This document shows, piece by piece, positions 32,523-41,852 of a stretch of DNA of 45,449 nucleotides (within the stretch, counting starts at the first letter, position 1; each line of letters begins with the position of its first letter). Made by a program: the position numbers and the translations under genes. The notes below the pieces were generated by a model that was given only the letters and a program-made list of their open reading frames with translations, was not told the origin of the DNA and made no database searches. The DNA is from Desulfobulbaceae bacterium (lineage in GTDB: Bacteria; Desulfobacterota; Desulfobulbia; Desulfobulbales; Desulfobulbaceae), in the NCBI GenBank assembly GCA_011389815.1, contig JAABTP010000017.1, positions 1-45,449 of the forward strand, in the 5' to 3' direction.

Positions 32523-34322
32523 TTGGCCCTTAGAAGAGAACAGCCCCTGTATATATTTCCCTCCTCTCTGCCCCCTGCTGAGATTGCGATCAGCCAGAAA
32601 CTGGCCGGACATCTTGGGCTGCCCCAGATCATTGGCGAGCTCCTTTATCGGCGCGGCTGGACAAATCCAGAAAAGGCTGCTCTATTTCTTTCACCACAAT
32701 TAGCTGAGTTACCTTCGCCCACAGGGTTAAAGGGACTGGATGGGGCTGTTGATCTACTGGCGCAAACCATTCAGGCAGGGCAGCAAGTGGTTATCCACGG
32801 GGATTACGATGTGGATGGCATCACAGCAACAGTCTTGTTGACTGATTTCCTTGCTAAGTTGGGTATTGAGGCCATCTGGCATCTTCCTAACCGGTTGACT
32901 GATGATTATGGATTGACCATAAAATCCGTGGCTGGCTTAGCAAAGAAAGTCTGTATGCCAGCCCTGATGATCACCGTAGACTGTGGCATAACCTGTGCAG
33001 AAGAGGTCGCCTATGCCAAGAAATTGGGCTTTCGGGTGATTATCACCGATCACCACCGACCACCGAGTGATCCGGCAAGAATGCCCCAGGCCGATGCCGT
33101 GATCAATCCGCAACAAACAGACTGCACCTTTGCCTATAAGGGCTTGTCTGGCGTAGGCGTTGCTTTTTTTCTGATTACAGCCTTGCGCCGTAAAATGGTG
33201 GAACAAGGGGTTTGGACTCAAAAAAACATGCCTAATCTTCGCGATTCCCTGGACTTGGTGGCTCTGGGTACGGTTGCTGATGTGATGCCCTTAACCGGAT
33301 TAAACCGCATTATAGTCAGGGCTGGCCTGGAAGTACTGGCAGAACAGCGTCGACCTGGTATTCAGGCTTTGTGTAAGGTGACTAGGATCGGGCAGGGGAT
33401 GGTCACTGCGGAAGATATTGCCTTTCAGCTGGCACCCAGGATTAATGCTGCTGGCCGCTTAGGCACTCCTGAGTTGGCTGCTGAACTCCTTTTATGTACG
33501 AAAAATAATGCTAAGGATCTGGCCCAGGAACTGGAACAGGCCAATCTTTACCGGAGGGAGCTGGAAGCAGCTGTCCTGGATGAGGCCACACGTCAGGCTG
33601 AAAAGCAACTGAAAAAAGGCATGGAAACCCTGGTGCTCTATGGCAGAAACTGGCATTTAGGGGTTATCGGAATTATTGCCTCCCGTATGGTGGATCGTTT
33701 TCAATTACCAGCCTTGGTTTTCACCGGTGATACCCTGCCCTCTTCCACTGAAGAAGGAGAAATAACGGTACTGAAAGGATCTGGTCGTTCTGTACCTGGT
33801 TTGAATCTTCATCAGGCTCTGGAATTATGCCAGGAGCAGATTCTTCGCTTTGGTGGTCATGCCATGGCAGCAGGGCTGACTGTACGCCAGGATGCTTTTG
33901 CGGATTTCCGGGATCTGTTTGATCAACAGGTGCAGACAATGGAGCGCAATGAACAGGATCAGGGTATCAAAGTGGATGCAGTGCTTGATGATCAGCAAAA
34001 TTGCCGTGATATCCTCCGTGGATTGCAACAAATGGAACCCTTTGGTGAGGGCAATCCAGAACCGGTTTTTCTTGCCCGGAATATCCAGCTTGAAGATGTG
34101 CATTGCCTGCGTGAACATCTCAAGTTTTCAGTTCGACTCAATGGCACGCAGCTCGGCGGCATTGGTTTTTTTATGGCTGAGCAACAGGCTCCTGCTGTTG
34201 CAGGTCGGGTTGACTTGGCGTTTCGACTCAAGGAATCCTGTTTTCGAGGGAAAAAAAGGATTGATGTGCGTGCTGTTGCTGTCAGTCCAGCAGATTGCAA
34301 AGTGGATTACTCCTCTAGATAA
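32523..34322 (+). CDS. recJ: Single-stranded-DNA-specific exonuclease RecJ
   Basis: 599 residues from a TTG at 32523; the frame is closed by TAA at 32493 and has no ATG or GTG before this point, and no good ribosome site. DHH-family motifs are clear: VIHGDYDVDGITATVLL, MITVDCGI, VIITDHHRPP, GTVADVMPL, and DHHA1 with GGHAMAAG. A C-terminal OB-fold follows. RecJ degrades single-stranded DNA 5' to 3' in recombination and mismatch repair. The start codon is unusual but homology begins within 15 residues of it. Confidence 0.93.
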   Translation: MALRREQPLYIFPSSLPPAEIAISQKLAGHLGLPQIIGELLYRRGWTNPEKAALFLSPQLAELPSPTGLKGLDGAVDLLAQTIQAGQQVVIHGDYDVDGITATVLLTDFLAKLGIEAIWHLPNRLTDDYGLTIKSVAGLAKKVCMPALMITVDCGITCAEEVAYAKKLGFRVIITDHHRPPSDPARMPQADAVINPQQTDCTFAYKGLSGVGVAFFLITALRRKMVEQGVWTQKNMPNLRDSLDLVALGTVADVMPLTGLNRIIVRAGLEVLAEQRRPGIQALCKVTRIGQGMVTAEDIAFQLAPRINAAGRLGTPELAAELLLCTKNNAKDLAQELEQANLYRRELEAAVLDEATRQAEKQLKKGMETLVLYGRNWHLGVIGIIASRMVDRFQLPALVFTGDTLPSSTEEGEITVLKGSGRSVPGLNLHQALELCQEQILRFGGHAMAAGLTVRQDAFADFRDLFDQQVQTMERNEQDQGIKVDAVLDDQQNCRDILRGLQQMEPFGEGNPEPVFLARNIQLEDVHCLREHLKFSVRLNGTQLGGIGFFMAEQQAPAVAGRVDLAFRLKESCFRGKKRIDVRAVAVSPADCKVDYSSR

Positions 34323-34337
34323 GCGACACCAGGTATA

Positions 34338-35126
34338 ATGAACCTTTATTTTTTGCCTCAGATTGGTCTCATTCTTCTGACTTTTTGGGGAAGTACAGTG
34401 TCTGTAGGAGCACAGATCCCGCAGCCAAGTCAGTATACCTATTCCATGGTTCAGCAATATCCCCATGATCCCAAGGCGTTTACTCAGGGACTTGCCTGGA
34501 ATGCAGGGCAGGTATATGAGGGCACAGGCCTGTACGGTCGCTCCTCCTTACGAAGAGTGGACCTGAAAACCGGCTTGATCCATCGGCAACGAAAGTATAC
34601 CCGGAAATATTTTGGCGAAGGAATCACGATTTTTCAGGGGAAGATCTATCAACTCACCTGGAAAAACAACAAGGTCTTTCTCTTTGATAAAAAAGATTTC
34701 TCTTTGCTCAGAACCTGGTCGTATCCCCGTCAAGGATGGGGAATCACGCATAATGGCAGGGAGCTGATTACCAGTGATGGAACAGCACAACTCTATTTCC
34801 TTGATCCAGAGACCCTGGAGGAACAACGACGGATCCTTGTTCAGGATGATCAGGGGCCTGTGGCCCGGCTGAATGAGTTGGAATATGTCCGTGGAGCCAT
34901 TTATGCCAATGTCTGGAAGACAAATCAGATTGCGATAATTCGTCCTCAGGATGGTATAATTTTGGCCTGGCTTGACCTGACACGTCTTTCGCAGCAAGTG
35001 CAGAGCATATGGAAAGGAAAAGCAGATGTGCTCAACGGGATCATGTATGACCCTGAAGATGACCGTCTTTTTGTGACAGGTAAATTATGGCCTGCTCTCT
35101 TTGAGATCAAGGTGGCCCCCAGGTAG
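34338..35126 (+). CDS. Glutaminyl-peptide cyclotransferase
   Basis: 262 residues with an N-terminal signal peptide (LPQIGLILLTFWGSTVSVGA), so exported. The mature part is a beta-propeller glutamine cyclotransferase of the plant/bacterial type: YPHDPKAFTQGLAWNAGQVYEG, RKYFGEGITIFQGKIYQLTW, RLNELEYVRGAIYANVWKTN, DVLNGIMYDPEDDRLFVTGK (the last shown in full). It converts N-terminal Gln to pyroglutamate. The gene is 15 bases after recJ on the same strand and converges with the sucrose operon. Confidence 0.9.
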   Translation: MNLYFLPQIGLILLTFWGSTVSVGAQIPQPSQYTYSMVQQYPHDPKAFTQGLAWNAGQVYEGTGLYGRSSLRRVDLKTGLIHRQRKYTRKYFGEGITIFQGKIYQLTWKNNKVFLFDKKDFSLLRTWSYPRQGWGITHNGRELITSDGTAQLYFLDPETLEEQRRILVQDDQGPVARLNELEYVRGAIYANVWKTNQIAIIRPQDGIILAWLDLTRLSQQVQSIWKGKADVLNGIMYDPEDDRLFVTGKLWPALFEIKVAPR

Positions 35127-35234
35127 GTCAATGATTGCTTTCCACATTTTCTTGTTGCTTAAACATCCGCTTCCACCGTAGCCCAGGCTGGCAACAGGCA
35201 TATAATGCGCAACACCTCTTTATGAAGATGAGAT

Positions 35235-37202
35235 TTAACTGTTCTGTAGCCAATAAAATTGATAAGGAGAAAGAATCAGCTCATTACGAAAACAGTGGGG
35301 AGGACGTCCTGTGAAGATGTCCAGCCATGACTTGGTATCACCGAATCCGTGCTCCTTGAGAACAGCCAGGTCTGCGGCCTGGGGATGACGATCAAAATTG
35401 ACCAGAACGAAAACCGGTTCTACTGGATGCTGATGGTAATGCGGGTGACTGGAACGAATAAAGGCAAAGAGATGATCATTACCCAGATCAACAATCTCTC
35501 GGTTATTGAAATCCGCAAATGACTCTGTCTGTTTTCGGACAGATATCATCTTCCGCAATTCCTGAAAAATGCTGTATTCAATTGTGCCAGGCTCTTCTCT
35601 TTGGGCCAGAGTATCCCAGTCCAGCTTGGGGCGATGCATCCAGCGACTGTCGTCAGCCCTGTTTTCATCTTCCAGGTAGCGAAGATCGTTAAAGGTGCCG
35701 ACTTCGTCCCCGTAATAAAGCATGGGGAGTCCGCCAAAGGAAAGGATCAGGCTGTGCAGGAGCAGGATTCGCCGGACCGCAAAGTCAATCTCCTGAGCGT
35801 CTTCCTGTTGCATAGCAGATTCCAGTCCGGCCAGCGAGGCCAAAGTACCGGACACACGGGCATCACCGTTTTTTTGATTAAAGGCAAAGAGTTTCCCGGA
35901 AGCGTAGGAACCTTCAAATTCACCGGTCATATACTGCATAAGAAATCTGCGATGTTCTCCAGGGTTGTAGCCAGCCCGGTGGATATCCTCATCATCAAAG
36001 CCAAACCCTATATCATCATGACAGCGGATATAGTTGAGCCAGGTGGCCCGATCCAACTTGTTGGGTAAATTTTTAATAGCAAGAAGCAGCAGTTTGCTGT
36101 TATGAGTGGCAACGGCCTCCCAGAGCAGGGCCATGAAGGTGGCGTTGTAGGCTATCTCGCATTCCTTGGCCACAACCGCATCTTCGCCAAAATATTTGAT
36201 CACTTCCAGTGGGGCTACAATAGCCTCAGCAATAAAGAGCAGGCCCGGTGCTGTGACCTGACAGCAGTCCTTAAAGAGCTGCAGGAGCAGATGGGCTTCA
36301 GGACGATTTTGGCAGCTTGTTCCCAATTCTTTCCAGAGAAAGGCTACTGCGTCCAGACGGACAATATCAGCTCCCTGATTGGCCCAGAAAAGAATCACAT
36401 CCAACATTTCCAGAAAAACCTGCGGATTGCCGTAGTTGAGATCCCATTGATAGTTGTGAAAGACCGTCATCACCCATTTTTGCATGGTTTCATCCCAGGT
36501 GAAATTGCCAGGATCAGTATCAGGAAAGACCTCAGGCATGGTCTGTTCAAACATATCCGGGAGATTGCGATCTTCAAAAATGAAGAAATAATCCTGGTAC
36601 TGGAGATCACCCTGTCGGGTTTTTTCAGCCCATTCATGTTGATTCGAGGTATGATTGAGTACGACATCCAGGGTCAGCAGAATGTCGTGTTCCCGAAAGG
36701 CTGCAGCCAGCTCACGGATATCTTCCAGTGTACCGGCTTTTTCGTTTATTTTTCGGAAGTCACTTACTGCATAGCCACCATCGCTTTTTCCGACAGGGCT
36801 CTGCAACATAGGCATGATATGGACCAGATTGATTCCCAGATCAAGGAGATATGGTATCTTCTCCTTGAGACCCTGAAGATTTCCTGCAAATCCATCCAGA
36901 TACAGGGCCATTCCTACCCACTGCTGATGCAGAAACCAATTATGATCCTCTTCTCTGGAGTTATCCACTTCCTGAAGTTCATTTGGACGATCCAGATAGT
37001 TTTTAGCCAGTACCTCAACCAGTTTGAGCATATATTCTTCAAAGTCCGGTCGGTTGCCGTAGAGTTGACTGAAAAGTGAATGGATAGAATAAAAATTTGC
37101 CCCCAGACGGGTATAAAAATGGCGTAGATCCCGTTTCTGAAAATAGGGCTTCATATTATTGAGGATCCGGTTCAAAAGAGAATGGGAGACCTGCTCGTAC
37201 AT
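35235..37202 (-). CDS. Amylosucrase (GH13 family, subfamily 4 type)
   Basis: 655 residues, near the 630-650 usual for amylosucrases. An N-terminal helical domain (about 1-95) precedes the (beta/alpha)8 barrel: GINLVHIMPMLQSP, LTLDVVLNHTS, nucleophile Asp in DIVRLDAVAFLWKE, acid/base Glu in LLFIAEAIVAP, and third Asp in IRCHDDIGFG. It splits sucrose and extends alpha-glucan, releasing fructose. It is the last gene of the sucrose operon, next to the sugar kinase that would use fructose. A sucrose hydrolase or phosphorylase is an alternative. Confidence 0.88.
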   Translation of the reverse strand: MYEQVSHSLLNRILNNMKPYFQKRDLRHFYTRLGANFYSIHSLFSQLYGNRPDFEEYMLKLVEVLAKNYLDRPNELQEVDNSREEDHNWFLHQQWVGMALYLDGFAGNLQGLKEKIPYLLDLGINLVHIMPMLQSPVGKSDGGYAVSDFRKINEKAGTLEDIRELAAAFREHDILLTLDVVLNHTSNQHEWAEKTRQGDLQYQDYFFIFEDRNLPDMFEQTMPEVFPDTDPGNFTWDETMQKWVMTVFHNYQWDLNYGNPQVFLEMLDVILFWANQGADIVRLDAVAFLWKELGTSCQNRPEAHLLLQLFKDCCQVTAPGLLFIAEAIVAPLEVIKYFGEDAVVAKECEIAYNATFMALLWEAVATHNSKLLLLAIKNLPNKLDRATWLNYIRCHDDIGFGFDDEDIHRAGYNPGEHRRFLMQYMTGEFEGSYASGKLFAFNQKNGDARVSGTLASLAGLESAMQQEDAQEIDFAVRRILLLHSLILSFGGLPMLYYGDEVGTFNDLRYLEDENRADDSRWMHRPKLDWDTLAQREEPGTIEYSIFQELRKMISVRKQTESFADFNNREIVDLGNDHLFAFIRSSHPHYHQHPVEPVFVLVNFDRHPQAADLAVLKEHGFGDTKSWLDIFTGRPPHCFRNELILSPYQFYWLQNS

Positions 37203-37208
37203 AATAAG

Positions 37209-38081
37209 TTACCAGGATTGGAGATATGTTTGATAAAATTCAGGGGTTGTGCTCACCGCACCCTGAATGCTTACAACAGCTGAAGCAAAGTTCTGAGCAC
37301 GGGTTAAGGTATCTTGGAGACTCCAGGAACGCTGGAGGCCAAGGAGCAGGACTGAAGCAAATGCGTCACCTGCCCCTACAGTGTCTTGTACTTCCTGTAT
37401 CTGTTTGGGTTTTACCCGGATGACGTGGTTGTCTGGACCAAGGGCAAAGGCTCCTTTACTGCCGCAGGTCACTACAATTCCTTCCATGCTGTATTGGGCT
37501 TTGAGCTGTTGGGCAGCAGCCTCTGCATTGTTTTCTGCGCTAAGCTGCGTCAGCTCGTCTTCATTGAGTTTAAGCCAATGCACGCCGTTAAGCAGCTCCA
37601 TAATTCTGTCCTTGTTCCAGAACGGTGACCGGAGATTAATATCAACAAAGAATTTGCCCTGATGCTTTTTTTTCAGCAGGGCAAGCACTTCACGATTATG
37701 AACCGTGCGCAGGGCCAGGGAGCCAAAATAGAGAAAGCCGTCTGTGCGTTCCGGCAGGCAGTTCATGGGAATATTGTCGTAGGCCTGATTTTCTTCAATA
37801 GAATATGAGGGCTCACCGTTATTCAGGTTCACTGTCACTTTCCCGGTGGGATATCCACGAACAACTGCGAGATACTCCCGACTCATCTTCCAGCTGTCCA
37901 TCCTCTCCTGAATCTCTCGCCCCTGAGAATCGTCCCCCACTGCTGTGATTATCTTCGGACCAGCCTCAAAGGCGGCCAAATTCCACGCCACGTTAAAGGG
38001 AGCACCGCCCAAAACAGCGGTATTGTCAGGAAAGGAGTCAAACAGCACTTCCCCAAATATCCATATATCTGTTTTTTTCAT
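37209..38081 (-). CDS. PfkB-family sugar kinase, probably fructokinase
   Basis: 290 residues from the ATG at 38081, preceded by GAGAGAA; the upstream extension of the frame overlaps the neighbouring gene. IWIFGEVLFDSFPDN and LGGAPFNVAWNLAAF are typical of fructokinases. The anion hole and catalytic base lie in DTVGAGDAFASVLLLGL. It phosphorylates fructose to fructose-6-P. It sits between SPP and amylosucrase, so it can recycle fructose released from sucrose into sucrose-phosphate synthesis. Confidence 0.88.
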   Translation of the reverse strand: MKKTDIWIFGEVLFDSFPDNTAVLGGAPFNVAWNLAAFEAGPKIITAVGDDSQGREIQERMDSWKMSREYLAVVRGYPTGKVTVNLNNGEPSYSIEENQAYDNIPMNCLPERTDGFLYFGSLALRTVHNREVLALLKKKHQGKFFVDINLRSPFWNKDRIMELLNGVHWLKLNEDELTQLSAENNAEAAAQQLKAQYSMEGIVVTCGSKGAFALGPDNHVIRVKPKQIQEVQDTVGAGDAFASVLLLGLQRSWSLQDTLTRAQNFASAVVSIQGAVSTTPEFYQTYLQSW

Positions 38082-38097
38082 TTTGTTCTCTCTATTG

Positions 38098-38952
38098 TCA
38101 ATGTATTCCCATCTTATCAAGGCAGGTGCTCTGGATAAGTTTTGTGTAATAATGATTGACTCCTTCGAGAATTCCGGCACTGTAACAACCATTCATCCCC
38201 TGATACCCACCTTTGGCGAGATACAGACTCGTTGCATTCCCGGCTGCTGCTGCCATTTCCTTGGCCTTTCTTGCTACCTCTTGCCGGGCATTGGCAACCA
38301 GTACAGCCGGAATCTCGCTTGCCAGTACTTCCAGGTCATTGCCGCTGTCACCGGAAAAGAGCATTTCATCCAGCTCGTACCCTAACTGTTGGCGAAGAAA
38401 CTGAAGGGCCTGATATTTATCTGCGCAGGCAGGGAGAATATCCAGCAGTTCCTGGTCAGCCACCTCGTCATGGCTCCAGATCAACGAGGCATGGATGCCC
38501 TGTTCTGCCAAAAGAGAATTGATAGAGCGAGCAAGAGAAGCCCTGTCCGTATCAGCGTCCACATAATAACTGCATTTGAACCGGGTCAGCCGATCCTCTT
38601 CCTGAAGCCGAAGACCTGATAGACCCTGCAACAAGCTGGCCAATCCATTGCTGTCGATCTGATGCCAGTCCTTGCCCTGCTGGGCATCCCATTCCTGATT
38701 ACGATGCCAGTCATCTGGGTTACAATGATAAATGCTTGTGCCAACATCAGCAATCAAAATATCTGGAACAGGTATACAGTATTCCTGTATAGCCGCTTCA
38801 GTCAACTGAAGACTGCGACCGGTCACATAGGCAATGCAAACACGCGGATCTGCTGCCAGGGAGGCAAAGGCGGGGCGTGCTTCCGGCGATTCAGGCTGGG
38901 GCCCATTGGGCAGCAGGGTCCTGTCAAGGTCAGTAGATAAGAGTAGCTTCAT
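38098..38952 (-). CDS. spp: Sucrose-phosphate phosphatase
   Basis: 284 residues from the ATG at 38952. An alternative ATG at 38976 overlaps the stop of the synthase gene. HAD superfamily IIB motifs are intact: LLLSTDLDRTLLPNG (DxDxT), AYVTGRS, and FSGDSGNDLEVL. ILIADVGTSIYH is typical of SPP. It removes phosphate from sucrose-6F-phosphate made by the adjacent synthase. Intact motifs contrast with the degenerate HAD domain at the end of the synthase. Confidence 0.9.
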   Translation of the reverse strand: MKLLLSTDLDRTLLPNGPQPESPEARPAFASLAADPRVCIAYVTGRSLQLTEAAIQEYCIPVPDILIADVGTSIYHCNPDDWHRNQEWDAQQGKDWHQIDSNGLASLLQGLSGLRLQEEDRLTRFKCSYYVDADTDRASLARSINSLLAEQGIHASLIWSHDEVADQELLDILPACADKYQALQFLRQQLGYELDEMLFSGDSGNDLEVLASEIPAVLVANARQEVARKAKEMAAAAGNATSLYLAKGGYQGMNGCYSAGILEGVNHYYTKLIQSTCLDKMGIH

Positions 38953-38968
38953 GCGTTCTTCTCTATTC

Positions 38969-41134
38969 TTATTCATCAGCTGGTTCCTTTTGCTGTTCTG
39001 GCTGTTCAGCAAGAAAATCATAATGCTCAATCCCTTCAATAATACCATGCGCATATGATTTCTGAGCAAAATAAACCCCTTTGAGTTCATCAATATCTGA
39101 CAACTCCTCGTGATGTCGGTTGCCGACCACCACAGCACAGGTCTTACCGCGCATCATATCTTCATCTGCTCCGGAACCCCCTGCAACCAAAATATCTTCC
39201 AGCTGGATTTCCAGACGATGGGCAATATAACGCAGAGCAAGTCCCTTTGAGGCCCGCACTGGCAAAATATCCAGATATTGCCCAAAAGACAGCGTCATAT
39301 TCACTGATTGGTCGTGCTGACGGAGGTAGACATTCAGTTCATCAACACTGGGGGCTTTTTCCTCATCATAAAAATAGGAGACTTTAAATTTCCCCTGTTG
39401 ATCTCTTGCCTGAAGCCGGAGTCCTGGTATATCAGTCAACAGGCGTTTCAGGGTGGATGGTGTCCAGAGATAATCCAGATGATGTTGCCAGGTCAGATCA
39501 GGAATCAGGTTACGTCCGTAGTAAACAGAGGTTCCCAGACCGGTAATCAGGATATCTGGTTTGGGTATTTTCTTTTGCGCCATGATCGTCAAGGCTGAAT
39601 CCCTGGAACGACCAGTGACTATCCCGAACAGGAGTTTCTTCCGATTATTACGGAGCAGTTCAATAAGTTCTTTTCGACCATCAGAGCTACCGATCAGGTT
39701 TTGATCAAGGTCGGAAAAAGCAGCCTTATGTGTTGACCTGACTTTTTTCTGATACGGTTCCCGTTGGTCAAGTATTTGCCTTTTGCCGATTAACGGATCA
39801 ATCTGATGTAGATATTTTTTAACATGGGCCTGCCAGGAATAGTGTTTGCGCACACCTTCCAGCCCATTCCGTTGCAAAGATCTCCAAAAGGAGCGATCAC
39901 CGAGAACCCGAATCAATTGATCTGTGAGCTGTTCTTCGTTAAGCGGATCAAAAAGAAGGCCGTTTTGGCAATTTTGGACAATATCAACAGGTCCGCCGTT
40001 TTCAGTGGCCAGTAAGGGACAACCAGTGGCAGCTGCTTCAAGCAAAGTCAGCCCAAAAGGTTCGGTCAGGGCCGGATTGACAAAGACGCCGCCTGAGGCA
40101 GAGCACATTCTGTAAATACTTGGTACATCATCAGCACTATGGTGTTTTGGCAAGGCCACCTTACCGTAAAGATCATACAGATCAATAAGAAGGAGTAATT
40201 CCTGAATAACCTGCTGCGATCCTTCATCCATATCCCGGATATCGTCACGATTACCCGCCACAATCACCAGATTTGCCAGTTTGCGCAGTCGGGTGGATTT
40301 TCCGTATGCATGAAGGAGTGTTTTTATATTTTTTCGTTCGTCAGGCCGTGACAGGGCAAGGATCATCGGTTTTTTTACTTTGCGCAGAAAAGGACGAACG
40401 TTTTTCAAAAAGCGTGATTTTTTCCCAGGCTCAGGAGGATGGAACTGTTCTAAATCCGCTCCTGGCGGAATAACCACCATTTTTTCGGGCTGATAAAAGT
40501 CGTAAGATTCATATTGGTCTTCAATTTCATTCCCGGTGCTGGTCACCACCAGTTCTGCTGTTGCCAGCACTTCCTCTTCAGCATCAATACGATGAGCAAT
40601 GTTATAGCGGGATTCAATCTCATCTTTTTTCATGCCAGCAGCCAGCAGCCGCATTTTTTTGTCGCGGCCTAATGAATGCCCCGTATGAACCAACGGAATA
40701 CCAGTCAGGTGGGACAGGCGGGAGGCAACAAGACCTGCATCCGCATAATGCGAGTGGAGAATATCAGGAAACCGTTGCTGATTTTGAAAAAAAGCCAGCA
40801 GGTTGTCGGCAAAGATATCCAGATACTCCCAGAGTTTTTCCTTACAGGTATATTTTTCTGTTCCAATATCAATACGTACAATCTGCGAATGTGCATTCAG
40901 GGGTTCCAGTGCAACTGCATAATCCTTACTCACCTCATCATCCACAACCAGTTGTGTGATCAGGTCAACCCGCTCTACAGCTTGGTTTTCGCCTAAAGCC
41001 TGAGCCAGGTCACGGACATAGCGCGTTTGTCCGCCAGTGTCAGGATCTCGTCCCAATTCCAGATTATTGGCTCTGATTAAACCGTGAATACTGATCAAAG
41101 CAATATAGAGCCCATCTTTATCTTGTTTCGTCAT
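38969..41134 (-). CDS. sps: Sucrose-phosphate synthase with C-terminal HAD-like domain
   Basis: 721 residues. A GT4 glycosyltransferase part (about 1-460) begins YIALISIHGLIR, with RDPDTGGQTRYVRDLAQALG and DILHSHYADAGLVA, VHTGHSLGRDK, LALSRPDERKN and EPFGLTLLEAAATGCPLLA. It joins UDP-glucose (or ADP-glucose) to fructose-6-P. The C-terminal part (about 485-710) is HAD-IIB-like but reads FSDLDQNLIGS and VAGGSGADEDMM where the true phosphatase has DLDRT and GDSGND. Catalysis there is doubtful. First gene of the operon sps-spp-kinase-amylosucrase; its promoter should lie in 41135-41632. Confidence 0.92.
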   Translation of the reverse strand: MTKQDKDGLYIALISIHGLIRANNLELGRDPDTGGQTRYVRDLAQALGENQAVERVDLITQLVVDDEVSKDYAVALEPLNAHSQIVRIDIGTEKYTCKEKLWEYLDIFADNLLAFFQNQQRFPDILHSHYADAGLVASRLSHLTGIPLVHTGHSLGRDKKMRLLAAGMKKDEIESRYNIAHRIDAEEEVLATAELVVTSTGNEIEDQYESYDFYQPEKMVVIPPGADLEQFHPPEPGKKSRFLKNVRPFLRKVKKPMILALSRPDERKNIKTLLHAYGKSTRLRKLANLVIVAGNRDDIRDMDEGSQQVIQELLLLIDLYDLYGKVALPKHHSADDVPSIYRMCSASGGVFVNPALTEPFGLTLLEAAATGCPLLATENGGPVDIVQNCQNGLLFDPLNEEQLTDQLIRVLGDRSFWRSLQRNGLEGVRKHYSWQAHVKKYLHQIDPLIGKRQILDQREPYQKKVRSTHKAAFSDLDQNLIGSSDGRKELIELLRNNRKKLLFGIVTGRSRDSALTIMAQKKIPKPDILITGLGTSVYYGRNLIPDLTWQHHLDYLWTPSTLKRLLTDIPGLRLQARDQQGKFKVSYFYDEEKAPSVDELNVYLRQHDQSVNMTLSFGQYLDILPVRASKGLALRYIAHRLEIQLEDILVAGGSGADEDMMRGKTCAVVVGNRHHEELSDIDELKGVYFAQKSYAHGIIEGIEHYDFLAEQPEQQKEPADE

Positions 41135-41632
41135 GAAACCGTTACCTCACCTGTAAATACTTTTCTCTCTGTACAGCCTGTTTGATCCGACCTGCCAGCA
41201 GTATGATCGGCCTGGTCTGTTTCCATGCCTTTACATCAATGGCCTCAATTTTCTGGGAATCAGCCTTTTGATTTCAATGCCTTTCCACCCTGCCAGGCGT
41301 TCCATCTTAGACGAGTAAAATTTGTCTGTATTCCCTTGTCGTGTTGAGAACCAAAACAAGAGTATAGCTTTTTTGCTTCCTGAAAAAAAGGAATATTTTT
41401 TGCGCGGACTTTACCCCAAGTTATCTTCCCCATCTTTAGCCGGCAAATGAGGAACAATATTTTTTCTTAATTACCACAAAGTGTTACGGGAAGATTGCCA
41501 GTCTCTTTTTTAAAAAATATAAAATATTGTAATCAGAGGATTGTCGTACCGAGCAATATGATTTGACCTGCTGACCAAGAAAAAAAATGGGAGTTTTATT
41601 GCTCTCTATCATTCTCGTTTAATTAAAAAAAG
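41135..41632. other. Intergenic region between divergent sps and riboswitch-controlled gene
   Basis: About 500 bases with no convincing gene. A 65-codon minus frame (41260-41457) has no ribosome site or recognisable domain. The region must contain the promoter of the sucrose operon, which I could not place. Confidence 0.4.
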
Positions 41633-41661
41633 TTGACATAAAACTCGTTTTTATTTAAAAT
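41633..41661 (+). promoter_or_regulatory. Sigma-70 promoter upstream of the riboswitch
   Basis: TTGACA at 41633-41638 is followed after exactly 17 bases by TAAAAT at 41656-41661. Transcription would start near 41668, about 20 bases before the riboswitch. This is the best sigma-70 promoter seen in the window. Confidence 0.75.
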
Positions 41662-41688
41662 ATTGATCAGTGCCTCTATGCTTACACA

Positions 41689-41820
41689 GCGGGTACCTGA
41701 CTTTCTGGGCAAAACAGGAGAACAAATTCCTGTACTGGAAAGTTGATAAAGCCACAACCGTCGTGAGGCGGTGTCGGAAAGCCACGGATCTCTGATGGGA
41801 GAGACAGCCGGGTTACCTGC
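41689..41820 (+). ncRNA. Cyclic-di-GMP-I (GEMM) riboswitch, variant with inserted hairpin
   Basis: The core shows the GEMM pattern. A GNRA loop (GTGA at 41763-41766) closes the stem ACCGTC/GGCGGT. GGAAAGCCACGG and AGACAGCCGGGTTACC frame the second stem. P1 pairs GCGGGTACC (41689-41697) with GGTTACCTGC (41811-41820) with one bulge. By alignment to the Vc2 aptamer, the G contacting the ligand (G20) corresponds to G41751, A47 to A41778 and C92 to C41808. The G21-C46 pair is swapped to C41752-G41777. A hairpin of about 46 bases (41701-41746) is inserted between P1 and the GNRA-capped stem, which is unusual. It precedes a secreted-protein gene by 32 bases. Confidence 0.8.
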
Positions 41821-41852
41821 TTTTTAGTTTCCAATACCAGGAGGGTGGTATA

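Noticed and set aside
36102-37079. 325-codon plus frame inside amylosucrase
   Set aside because: It is an antisense shadow of a gene with clear catalytic motifs.
41260-41457. 65-codon minus frame between sps and the riboswitch
   Set aside because: No ribosome site, no recognisable domain, odd composition.
41689-41820. cGAMP-type (G20A) GEMM riboswitch
   Set aside because: My alignment keeps a G at the position-20 equivalent (41751); c-di-GMP is favoured, although the insertion makes alignment uncertain.
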